Shown here piece after piece: positions 1 to 9,799 of a stretch of DNA of 64,000 nucleotides (within the stretch, counting starts at the first letter, position 1; every line of letters starts with the position of its first letter). The notes below the pieces were generated by a model, which worked only from the letters and a program-made list of their open reading frames with translations, ran no database searches and had not been told where the DNA came from. The DNA is from Dryococelus australis. Lineage: Eukaryota > Arthropoda > Insecta > Phasmatodea > Phasmatidae. The stretch covers positions 67,217,760 through 67,281,759 of the forward strand of contig CM057005.1 in the NCBI GenBank assembly GCA_029891345.1, written 5' to 3'. The position numbers and the translations under genes were made by a program.

Positions 1-190
1 AGACAACCCAAATCTGGCCTTAACTGCACGACAGAACCAGACAATGCTTACACGACATTCGTCTCGAGAGCTTGCCGCTATCTCTGGAGTTCCGAGTTTC
101 TCGGCAAACTGTATACCGGGGACTCTGGGCAGCTGGTCTCTATGACGGACATCCAGTAGTGCGCGTCCCCTGTAAACCAGTGCACAGAAG
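1..190 (+). pseudogene. Tc1/mariner-like transposase, N-terminal fragment
   Basis: Translation in two frames gives the DNA-binding end of a Tc1-family transposase: a helix-turn-helix-like stretch containing RVSRQTVYRGL and then GLYDGHPVVRVP, typical of the second paired-like domain. The frame changes near position 90, so it is broken. The fragment stops where a short repeat (195-316) begins. The middle and C-terminal parts of the same kind of transposase lie at 1037-1345 and 1893-2186 in the same orientation, so the three pieces are probably one element split by later insertions. Nothing here can be active. Confidence 0.75.
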
Positions 191-194
191 AGCC

Positions 195-316
195 CCCTCC
201 CCCCCAACCCCCGATTATAATCCATTCACGGTTACGTCACACTTTTCAGAAGCCCTGCTAAAGTTCTACTTCCAGGATATTCCTCCGCATCGTACAAACT
301 AAGCTTAATTTAGTCT
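195..316 (+). repeat. Short dispersed repeat, family C copy 1
   Basis: About 115 bases match the reverse complement of 52944-53062 closely. The shared block runs from TCCATTCACGGTTAC to AAACTAAGCTTAA. It resembles the end of a family A element but is a distinct unit. It lies between the Tc1 fragment and the family A copy. Confidence 0.6.
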
Positions 317-317
317 A

Positions 318-731
318 TAGCCTGTTCACGGTAAAATGAGCACTTTTGAAAGCCCTGCTTAAGATCTACTTGTATGCACATTGTGTATTCTTCCACCACA
401 TATACAATTAGCGTTACCATGAGCCTGATCACTTTATTCGTGCGTCCGTCGAGGACAACTGTAATTTTTGTTTAATTAAATATTTTGAAAAGGTATTAAT
501 TTTTACAATTGTATGCATGAAAGGGAAATATAAAGTAAAATAAAATATTTCAGCATTCACAAATGCTTTTGTAATTTAACGTTAACACATGGAATTACTT
601 TCTCTCCGTCGTTGCCAACTTTAGTGGGCGAGTTACAGTCAGTGTACCGTTAAAGATATACGCAGGTAGGGGCAGTGACCTTTTTAAAAGGTTTATTTTA
701 AAAGTGCTCACTTTACCGTGAACAGTCTTTA
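318..731 (+). mobile_element. Family A MITE, long form (copy A1)
   Basis: This is a 414 bp element with terminal inverted repeats. It starts TAGCCTGTTCACGGTAAAAT and ends with the complement of that sequence (CTCACTTTACCGTGAACAG). No coding capacity. It is one of at least eleven copies or fragments in the window, in a long (about 410 bp) and a short (about 215-240 bp) form. Clean copies are flanked by TA, which points to mobilisation by a Tc1/mariner-type transposase. Confidence 0.85.
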
Positions 732-739
732 GAAAATTA

Positions 740-1015
740 CACCAAAGGACACGCACCGAATTCTGCATGAGAATTATTAGTTGCTAGGCGTTACCAACAC
801 GCAAGTTTTCTCACAGTTTTTATACATATTTATTAAAAACGAAACATTTTAATTTATAAATAAAATATTTGTCAATTCAGTTTAATGAAAAATAAGATAA
901 TTTCATGTTAACAGAGGTATAAAACGCTAGTGATACATGGCATATTTAGGAAGTAACTAAACACGGCATACATAGGGTGATTTTTCGAAGGTTTGATTCA
1001 AAAGGTGTGAAGAAA
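740..1015 (-). mobile_element. Family B short element (copy B1)
   Basis: About 275 bp related to 19373-19665, 26983-27235 and a fragment at 52835-52945. Shared blocks are the end with a 'gtttcttcacac'-type motif next to 'aatcaccccatg', and the other end with 'ggttggtaacgcctagtaa'. Non-coding. Boundaries are approximate. Confidence 0.55.
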
Positions 1016-1036
1016 CCGCGAATATACCATACAGTG

Positions 1037-1345
1037 AAGTCAGAAGCATCTAGATTGGACCCTTAATGAATGAAGCAACGTGCTCTTCACTTACGAGTCC
1101 AGATTCAGAATGCAGAACTATTCCCGTTGCACATTCGTCTGGAAAGAACCTCGAACACGATTAAATCCCAGGGACGTCGTGGAAAGGGCTCAGTTTGATG
1201 GCGGTGGAATAATGGCGTCGGCAGGCGTAATTCTCGATGGACGCATGGAGCTGCACATCTTCAACTGAGGTACCATAGCTGCCCAGAGGCGCACAGCGGA
1301 GGTATTCAAACAGCAAGTGCGACTTTTCTGAGGCGCAGTCTAGGC
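1037..1345 (+). pseudogene. Tc1-like transposase, middle fragment
   Basis: The reading frame contains FTYESRFRMQNYSR and then FVWKEPRTR, GGGIMASAGVILDGR and ELHIF, the order seen in the central catalytic part of Tc1-type transposases. The first catalytic aspartate, normally within an FTDESRF-type motif, is Tyr here. The frame ends near 1266, with weak similarity continuing to about 1345, where element M1 begins. This is the upstream half of the DDE domain whose remainder lies at 1893-2186. Confidence 0.75.
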
Positions 1346-1349
1346 CTAC

Positions 1350-1890
1350 GCACACTCTAAAAAAAACTTCTGGTTAACTTCCTAATCTGTCATGGAAGTT
1401 TTTAACCTATACATAGGGGTAGTGAAATTTCGCGAAAAGATTTCACGACAAGTTATATTTTTAAACACTGCAGGGTTGTGTATCGATCTTGATTGGCTGA
1501 ATTCATTTTTGGCACGTGCTAAATATCTGCAGAAGAATCACGTGGGAGACGTGCCGATGTTGCCGAATTCTGAGTGGCCCGGTCAACTATGAAAACGCCT
1601 TCTCAAGCTGACAGCAACCAACGGCAATAGACAAACTGCTGCTGGATGCTTATAGTATTGAAGTCTACCGTGTTCTCATATTTTTTCTCTAAAAATCACT
1701 AGCTCTACCTATACAGCGTATGGAAACTTTACTACGTATCAGGCTGAAAATATGGGATTGTTTAGCATCGCTACTATATAAAGTTGGGAACTCCCCTACG
1801 CATTCCTTAGCAAATTTAGGAACGTTGACATGGATGTGTGGGATAATACTTTACCATTCACGCCTTACCACTGTACGCATACACTAATAT
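1350..1890 (+). mobile_element. Element M, copy 1, inserted in the Tc1 transposase
   Basis: This sequence separates the two halves of the Tc1 catalytic domain. Its start (around 'cttctggttaacttcctaat') and an inner block ('gtttagcatcgctactat') match the reverse complement of 57320-57550. No coding sequence was recognised. Ends and target-site duplication were not resolved. Confidence 0.55.
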
Positions 1891-1892
1891 GG

Positions 1893-2186
1893 TAAATCTA
1901 CAAATAAACAGTCTTCAGTTTCATGGACGACAATGCATGTGCGCATCGAGCCAACCTGGTGGATGCATTTCTTGAAGGTGAAGATATCCACCTCATGGAC
2001 TGGTCATCGAGGTCTCCAGACAAGGACCTTATAAAGCATACCTTGGATGCGTTAGGTAGGCAAGTTGCAGTCCGCCAGGATTCACCGCGGACAATTCCAC
2101 ATATCCACACTGCTGTTCGTGAGGAATGGAACCAACTGCCAATAGAGTTCTTGAGCCACTTCGTAGAGGCCATGTCAGGTCGTTGA
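1893..2186 (+). pseudogene. Tc1-like transposase, C-terminal fragment
   Basis: The 87-codon open frame starts MDDNACAHRANLVDAF and continues EGEDIHLMDW, then SSRSPDKDLIKHTLDALGR. This is the C-terminal part of the DDE/D domain of a Tc1-type transposase. The second catalytic Asp (in MDDNA) is present. The third acidic residue, expected in the SPDxxxIEH position, is replaced by Lys. With the first Asp also lost in the middle fragment, the enzyme is dead. Downstream sequence to about 2400, including AATAAACTTTTGATTAG, matches 19690-19870, so it is the 3' end of the same family. Confidence 0.8.
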
Positions 2187-2399
2187 GCGGCGTGTGTGTT
2201 CGTTAGCTGCAACAAAACTCCATGTCAACCCTTTTTTTCTGTTCGGAAAGTTATGTCCAATGCTTTGTCATTTTTGCACGTGTGTCTTTGCAGTAATGTT
2301 GACCACTCATTTGTATATCAAATAAACTTTTGATTAGTTTTTATTGCGTTTTCTGTGCCGTGTTTGTGTAACTGTGATATTTGAATAACATAACATTTG

Positions 2400-2911
2400 T
2401 TACAAGCTTTCATTTAACTTGCCGTGTTAGCTAGCAAGTTTGTCGGTACGTTCAGGTGAAATCTTGCAAAGTCGATTTTAAACCACTTCCCGTTATCCAC
2501 TTGAACTGAAATTTCGCAAACATGTGTAATTCCCATGGCAATACAATGCGAAGGTACCACACTGAGCTGAGCTGATCTGATGATGGAGCCGGAAGGTGGC
2601 CATAGGAACTCTACAACTACATGCTGTAAACGTCGTACCGAGTTTGTTTTACAGAATCGAGTAACAGTAAAATGGAGATTAGAGGTATCAATGCTGTTGT
2701 GCGCGTGCCTTTTTTTTGTAGCGGCAAATGGTTCTGAAAACTATTATTACAGTTTGTTCCTACAGTATGTCCCGTATCGGAATGAAAGCGAACTACTGGT
2801 CGATCACGATACATCATGGGGATCTTTCTTAGCAAGGGAAAGCCATATTCGTGATACAAACACATGGTTGGAGACTAAAAAGTGAGAAATAACATAAATG
2901 TAAGAAAAACT
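2400..2911 (+). other. No recognised gene; 101-codon open frame
   Basis: A frame at 2580-2885 has a hydrophobic stretch (VSMLLCACLFFVAANG) resembling a signal segment, but no homology was recognised, an overlapping antisense frame of similar length exists, and the surroundings are transposon debris. I do not call it a gene. Confidence 0.3.
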
Positions 2912-3394
2912 TTTAAAAACCAACTTTTTATTTATAAATGTATTTAAAAGAGAAAAATAATTATAATAATTACACAATTTGTATAACTTGTAAGATGTGG
3001 TCGAACAGCCGTAATAAACTTTACCACAAATAAATATGTTTGTATCAATTTATATTTTCTATATAAAAGCTTGGGGCGAATAGTAAAGAGCCTTACGCAC
3101 GATATGTTCCTCCTATGCTTACGCAAATCTGATATACGTTCTATTTTGTGAATAGTTAAGAGCCTTGCGCAAGATATGTGCTTACTACGCTTACGCAAAT
3201 GAGGTATACGTTCTACATTGCGCCAAGCTTTTATGTACTGAATATAAATTGATACAAACATATTAATGTGTAGTAAAATTTATTACGGCTGTTCGACCAC
3301 ATCTTACAAGTTCTACAAATTGTGTAACTATTATAATTATTTTTCTCTGTTTTGTGCATTTATAAAAATTAAAGGTTTGTTTAAACATTTTTTT
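2912..3394. mobile_element. Foldback element with tandem-duplicated loop
   Basis: Two long inverted arms (about 2912-3081 and 3219-3394) pair over roughly 160 bp. For example, 'aagatgtggtcgaacagccg' in the left arm is complementary to sequence at about 3284-3303. The loop is not unique sequence but two direct copies of a 72-73 bp unit (3078-3149 and 3150-3222), each containing 'agagcctt(a/g)cgca' and 'cgcttacgcaaat'-like blocks. No protein-coding potential. Confidence 0.85.
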
Positions 3395-4234
3395 TTTTTT
3401 GCATTTTTTAAATATATCTTAATAATGCTTAACTTTTGGACACTAGTGTAGCATTGTCTTTATTTACGGCGAAGTTGAGGATTTCGCAGTCTTTTACACT
3501 TCACCGTGTACAAAAAAAAAAGTGTTTTATGAATGTTTTACTATGTTACCATGGAAGAGTACACCACATTACTTATTACATTGGTAAAACATTTCTAAAA
3601 TCAATTTCAGAAATTTACTTGATTGTCCTGATTAACGCTACACTTTTAATGCTGCAAGGCTAATACAAGCAAGGAAAAGTTTACAAACTCAACGACGTTA
3701 AAAACTGCACATGCACCCGCGCCTTACACGGGACCCTATTCCACAGTTTCTAGCATTGACAGTTGTCCAAGCCAACTATATAGGATACAAACATTGGCGG
3801 GCAATCATTAAAAAACAAACCCTTGCCCATCCGCAAATATTTTAACGTAAACACTACAGACACGTATACTCTCATGCTGTCAATAATTCAGGAAATGTAG
3901 CGTAATTTTAAAATCGGTAGCAACTAAAGTATACGTTTAATGTATATGCGATTGTTGTAAAAACTGCTAAAACCATGAAATATGTATGTCGGTAACAATT
4001 TCCAGGGTCACTTGGTTGACGAGCGGACTTTAGTCGACGTTTAGTCAATCATAATGTTAACGTGTAAATTTAGCGTACTTGAAGGCTAAAGAATACGCAG
4101 AAATATGAAACTAAGCAAGCAGACAACGTATGAGGGAATACAAGGTAGAGCGCGCATGCGAGCAGTAACCACCCTCCGTATTCCAGCACAGGGCTATTCT
4201 TCTGCCGACACATTATCAAGAACAACGGTAACAG
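3395..4234. other. AT-rich non-coding stretch
   Basis: About 3420-3475 matches 19868-19950 (near the Tc1-family 3' fragment). The rest shows no gene, SINE or inverted repeat that I could recognise. Confidence 0.4.
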
Positions 4235-5684
4235 TGTAAGAAATACTAAGTGGGGGAAAACTTGGAGAGAGAGAGAGAGTTCACGTAAGCCCCACGTATG
4301 AGTATATTAAGAAAACGTACACAGGCAGAATGCATAAATAAAGTGCAACAACCTGGGAGAAATCCACAGCTAATGTTTGATGTTAATTTTATTGCTAACT
4401 GGCAGTTATTTCGCATACCGCAAACCATCGTCGAAGTTGCTGGTATTCCACACCAACAGAATTTCAATTACCTGGATAACCCTACTCACAATCAGGTTCT
4501 GTGCAGCCCCCTGCATAGCTATACAACACTACAAAAACACACCGGAAGACATAGGAACCAACTATGTATTTATTTAAAGCAATGACAGGCTTCCAATTTT
4601 TAAGTAATAAGTTAATGTGGAAAAATATCTTAGAAATAAATTGCTTGAAAAATTTCATTCCTGGGTAGTGATAAAAATGCAAGGGATATGCACGCAGCAG
4701 CTGGACTAGGTCTATAAAGATATCTCTCATTATGCCTGCTACAAATACCAAATACAGTATTTGAAAGGGGAAAAAAAAATTATCGAAGACATATTAAATG
4801 TTGCACACACAAAGTTTTGCAGAGTAGATTTAATTCAGTTCAAAATAAAAGTCGCTAATGTTCTCACACTTGGCCGTTACAATAAATTACGTGCCTGTAT
4901 AAAAAATTGTTCCTGGTTAGCACAGTTTATGTTGGTAGAGCAATCAGATACTTATTTAAATCTCAGGCACTTTGTGACCATTGAAAAGTGTCGGGAAATG
5001 GTGCTGCTTACTTTGAAGTTTCTTAAACACTCTCACGTACGTGTAACGGTCACTGTACATTAAGGTGGGATCATACCTTATATAAATGTAGAGTCTCACA
5101 CTTATTTTACATGTAGACCTGTTCTGACGGTAGTACTGTGTACCGTGGGCTGGTCACTCAAATTGTAATATACTTCTACAGGTCTGACTAACCTTAAAAC
5201 ATTAAATTTATACTATTAACGTAGAACTAAGGCCTCACTATCCTGCTGTCGTCGTTACCCACTTAATTCAAGATGGAGTATAGAACATTCCGTTACCATC
5301 CATTATCGGCAGCGGTTAAATATTTAAATTAATACAGAGTTCATAGGACTTAACTCAGGGTGCTTTCCAATACCATGACGATTAAAGGTGAGCCTAAATG
5401 TTGCCAACTTGCACACAATTAACAAGTTACTTGAAACCTGATAAAACAAAATAAAATTACAGCAATTCACAAATGGAAAATTAACATTTCAGCTGCTGCG
5501 TGTACATTAATATTACGTAGAATTAACAAAATAAAATTATAATATAACAACATTACATGTAAAACATGACATTCATAATATTTGCTTACAAAATAAACGT
5601 GCATGTATTAGAATTATAAATTTGTATGCTAACTTAAAGTGTGTTGAAATGCAAATCGCATGTGTTGAATAATAAGATGTTACA
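4235..5684. repeat. Repeat R copy 1, probable solo LTR
   Basis: This 1450 bp unit starts TGTAAGAAATAC and ends GATGTTACA, so both strands begin TGT and end ACA, as LTRs do. It is nearly the same as 23722-25219 over its full length and as 12151-13125 over its first two thirds. Several open frames recur in the copies, such as a minus-strand frame at 4482-4751, but the differences between copies are mostly amino-acid changing, so they look incidental. No clear 4-6 bp target duplication was seen. Confidence 0.6.
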
Positions 5685-7010
5685 TATGCCTCCCTACACT
5701 TTACTCAGGGCGAACATAGATTTAGGTGAGCAAGTGAGTACAAGTTTCTTTTAATCTCTAAGTAACGTCACCCAGAGCAAAATCTGTTCTAAATACACAC
5801 AAAATTCAGGTGCTAACAATAGCCATGGCAACAGATGTTAATAAGTAAAATTATTCATTATACACATGTGTTCATCAATCATAATTAAAGCATTCAGTAA
5901 TAAAAAAAACAAACATAAATTCTACATTGAGACAGTGTGAAATACTAGGACTTAGTTTCAGTTTGAACAATCGAGGTAATCTCTTAGCAGCTCTTATGCT
6001 AAAAGAAAAACACAGCCAAGATTATTGTTCTTTTTTTCCCCTCAAAAACGCCGCTGCTATCTTTCCCTCTAAAATAAAAAAAAACCTCGCACAGTTGTTT
6101 AAAATATCATGGTTTCTAATCCTCTCTTTCTGCCTCTTCCCTGTGGTCACGTGTCATATTTTGCCAGAAAGAGCAATGGCTGCCGGCTTCTCCAATCAGG
6201 GCGAAGAGACGCAGCCGTTTTGTCCACGCACTTCTTATGCGCGAAGACAAATCAGTTAGTCAAGAGCTGTGTTCCGGGTACAATTCAGGCTCGCAGTCGC
6301 GGCGTGTCAGGGGTTCTTGCGTCGTAGGTGAGATTACAGCTGTCTCAGGAGCTAGCTGTAACAATGCTGACACGAACGTAAGTGTTCTGGAACTTCGCTG
6401 AGCGTCCAAAACCACAAGTTCTTTTAGAGTTAATTCGAAACGTGGCAGTGATACGCCCGTACTACATCAGCTGCATAAAATGTAAACAATGCATTTTTTT
6501 AGTTTTAGTGAGTGAGCAATTACGTGCGGTGACACTTGAATTCTCCGGAACACTGTTCGTAGTTACCCGGCATAAGTCCCTCGGGTATAACGCACCGGTT
6601 TACTTAGTGGTGGCGTCCTTATGTCACTACACATGTCTAAACAAATACACTAAACACTGTCTTTCTTCATACGTCGGCACCTCTTCTGCGAGTACACTTA
6701 CTTCTGAACTGCATTCATAACACGACATAATGACTATGAATCGACGTAGATTATGCACCTGCAGAACTCTCAGAAGAAAAGGATAGATAAGGACAGCCTT
6801 TCACCAGAAACCCAATGAATGCATAACAAATGCATAAGAAGAATAATGCGACCTCTTGCAAGACGACTTTAAAATCAACAATTAAATACAGGAAGATTCA
6901 GAAGCCAATTAATTGCACACTTGAAGAAAAAGAAAAAATACAACATTATTTACAACACTAAATAATCAACATTAACTAACCACACTATACTAGGAACAAA
7001 CACGAAGAAA
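5685..7010. other. No recognised gene; promoter-like block near 6.1-6.4 kb
   Basis: Around 6170-6380 the base composition rises and there is a CCAAT motif (CCAATCAGGGCG), a short ATG-led frame at 6364 and a GTAAGT at 6379-6384. This could be a promoter and first exon, or a transposon edge. 6382-6720 is open on the plus strand but unrecognised. Confidence 0.2.
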
Positions 7011-7430
7011 CTATATATAAACATCCGTCGACCAACTGGGATTACGCAGGAGTTTATTAATTATTTCTACGAGGATTAATTCTCCAGAGGACTTTGATAC
7101 TTACTTGCATTAATGGAAGAGTAATCCAGAGTGTGGGCTAGGGACTGTTACCCATGTGTTTCTTTTTCTCTTAACTGTTTAGGGGTACTCGCAGCACAAA
7201 ACAACACCGTAGACTTATTATCCACATATTACATTACTGTGAACGAACTTATTTCACTTGCCGTATATTTCCTGGCGGCAGACTACAGCGGTTATTTACG
7301 GGAGACCAAGGGCTTGCCTTGTAGGCGCGTACATACATAATATTCCATGCGATATTAATTCTTTGCATTCGCATACACGATATAGGCGGTCTCTTAGCCT
7401 CCGTACAATACCAAACATCGCCCTTTTACA
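7011..7430 (-). mobile_element. Start (U3) of a Ty3-type LTR
   Basis: On the minus strand a purine tract ends at 7431 and is followed at once by TGTAAAAGGGCGATG, the expected layout of polypurine tract and LTR start. A TATA box (TTATATATAG, 7011-7020) lies about 410 bp into the LTR. The far end of the LTR was not found. This start differs from repeat R, so it may belong to a different element from the gag at 9.8-12.0 kb. Confidence 0.55.
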
Positions 7431-7450
7431 TTTCCCCCCCTTCTTCAGTC
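7431..7450 (-). other. Polypurine tract
   Basis: The minus strand reads GAAGAAGGGGGGGAAA immediately before the LTR TG. This is the site where plus-strand DNA synthesis starts in LTR retrotransposons. Confidence 0.6.
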
Positions 7451-7554
7451 CAGGCAAAATATACTGTCGTCCGCTGTCTAGAAACTCCGGTGTACTGATA
7501 TCAATTCGTGCTCGATTTTTCACAGTAGAATGTCATTCTCAGATATCCGTCCTG

Positions 7555-7915
7555 ATAAGTGCGTTGTATGGCTTCAGCTGACGTAAATTGTAGTTTCCAA
7601 ACATTGCTCCGGTTACAGGGTTAGCAAACACATAGTAATTCTAGTTCTTCTTCCCCGTCATGACGTAGGGGCCAGAATAAATCGGTAAAAGTTTGGAGCT
7701 CACAAAATCTCATAACTTGCTTATATTGGCGGCACGGACCAAAACTAAAGTTCCAATTTCCAACTCGGTTAGCTTAGAGGTTTTGTAATAACGACTGCGC
7801 CTTTCCAAAGAAATTTTTAATCGCTGGGCCACCAGATTCTGTAGTTCATTTGTTACTTCCTGTTCACTCAACTGCGTAATTCCAATCGTCTCGGGAGGTA
7901 ATGGTAGGTGGAGCC
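7555..7915 (-). pseudogene. Ty3/gypsy-type integrase, C-terminal fragment
   Basis: Minus-strand translation gives a helical linker (QNLVAQRLKISLERRSRYY), then LEIGTLVLVRA, a GPY/F module (YSGPYVMT, GPY codons near 7666-7674) and a short tail ending just before the polypurine tract. This order is typical of the C-terminal domain of integrases in Ty3/gypsy elements and retroviruses. At least two in-frame stops break it, and the catalytic core and the rest of pol are absent. The sequence to the right (8-9.7 kb) is unrelated, so the element was deleted or the fragment is independent. Confidence 0.75.
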
Positions 7916-8060
7916 ATGCTACGGCATAATCTCTCCTAACCTATTTTCTTTTCCTATTTATTTTATAGCAATACACGTTTTTGCAACGCCCGTTATATTT
8001 TCTTCTTTCTTTATGATCTTTCCTTATTTCCAGTCGGAACACCACATTTATGTTAATGAG

Positions 8061-8091
<31 letters not shown>

Positions 8092-9799
8092 TTTTTTTTT
8101 AAATTATTATTTGACTGTGCAAACCAAAAATAATATTATGTGTTAAGGTTATTGGCATTTATAACCTTTATCGTTGACGATAAAAATATTGTATTCATTT
8201 CACTCTTGTTTGCCAAGTAGTAAAATCACATTATACTATATTATGTATTTATCTATCTGCTGCTTCTCACTTCAGAGGGCAGCACCTGTAACAGATAACG
8301 AATACTGTAGTAATGTTCATTTGAGCAATTTGTTCAAATCACTCATTTTACCGCTGTATTAAGTGTGTACGCGTTATTTTATTGTGTTTTCTTAATGCTA
8401 CTCTACACTTTGTGTTAATTCTGAACCATACCGGATAATATAGTTCATGTTCATTTGCCATAAATAGTGCAAAATAAAACTGTCAGTATCGTAACGTTAT
8501 TCTTTTAACAACTTTATTTTGTGTCTGTCCGCCGCTAGGATAGGTGGCAGCACTAGTATCGTAATAACGTAAAATCTTTGTATGAAACTTTTGATTTTCG
8601 TGACTGTAATGTGTTACACTTGTTTGCTAGCTTTATTTTAATTTATTTAATGTCAAACCTTTTTTATATGTTTTGTCGTTACGTTAATTATGGTTAAATG
8701 CATACAGTCACTGTCGTACGTGAAGGAATGTGTTGACCCTGTCTTCTACGGTTATTACTTCCACACAAAGTAATTGGTTTTGAAAATTTACTACCTGACT
8801 TTCAGCTTTTTTTATGGCGTAAGTACCATACTTGACCGCCCAGATGAGTAATTTGTACTTACCTTTTGGTAAGTGGTTGCGGTAATTGTTTGTTGCATTA
8901 TCGGTGCTCATTTTTTGTTTCCCCTTGTAATTCTGTTCAGTGCGGTTCCCCGGCTACGCGACCTAGCCATTTTGGTGATGTGATCTCAGCTTCGTGCTTT
9001 TCAAGTGATGGGACCGTGGCCCAGGCTGTGATTTAAGCAACAGTGACGTGCCGACTTCTCGGCCACCGCCTTTTCATCCCTTGGTCAGAAATAATGTTAT
9101 AATTGCATGCGATTTTTTGATTACTTACTGCATGACACCACGGCAGTGACTGCCTTCAACTTGCTGCACGATGTTTTATTCTGGACTCAAATATCCTTGA
9201 AAACAACATGCTAAAAATGTAATACTTACCTTGGTATATGTCTTGGCATGAAATGGTGTGGACAACCATAAGAATTTTCTATTTACAAGTTTTAAGTTTG
9301 TTGGTCCTAAAATAAGACAAAGGAGAAAGCAAGGAAGCCGTAGCTAAAATGGTGAATTTCGGGTGCACCCTAAGTTATTTAAAAAAAATCAGAATATGAA
9401 AACATATAAATTAAAAGGGGGTCTATTAATTGTAACTATTTTGAAGCAACTGTAGTACTCATAACACCAATTATTGTTTTGTTTAAATATCATATATATT
9501 TTATCTCTTCTCATTGTGTGTGTGGTAAGAAAAAAAAGGGTGAAATACAAACCCAAAACAAGTAAAAAAATATTTATTTGTTAAAAAAAAAGAAATTTTT
9601 AATAACTACTGCCTTTTTTTGTAAGTGCAAAATTCATGTTTTAACTTAATTATTGACGAAAGCTCTCAAGTATTGATGTTTTTTGATGGGTATTAAAGGA
9701 AACCCACAACAGTGTGCCCGAATGGAGAACAAGGTAAGAGAGCGGAGCTAGGTGTTTAATAATTATTTTGGGCTAGGCTTCCTTTCTCCATGATTATTT
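7916..9799. other. Mostly unassigned; poly(A) run, SINE-like block, splice-donor motifs
   Basis: It holds an A run at 8060-8087. On the minus strand there is a tRNA-Ser/Leu-like A box (GGTGGCCGAGAAGTC) near 9060. The minus strand also has two strong 5' splice-site matches: AAAAG|GTAAGTAC near 8860, after an ATG-led frame that starts at 8911, and CCAAG|GTAAGTATT near 9225. No protein family was recognised. Confidence 0.3.

Noticed and set aside
1923..2215. Antisense gene opposite the Tc1 C-terminus (1898-2215 minus)
   Set aside because: The plus-strand frame has clear transposase motifs; the antisense frame is a shadow.
4482..4751. A minus-strand frame conserved in the three R repeats
   Set aside because: Most differences among the copies change amino acids and copy 2 is frameshifted, so conservation reflects recent copying, not selection on a protein.
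9210..9235. U1 snRNA 5' end (ATACTTACC)
   Set aside because: Only the first ten bases match and the following stem-loops are absent; on the other strand it is a splice-donor consensus.
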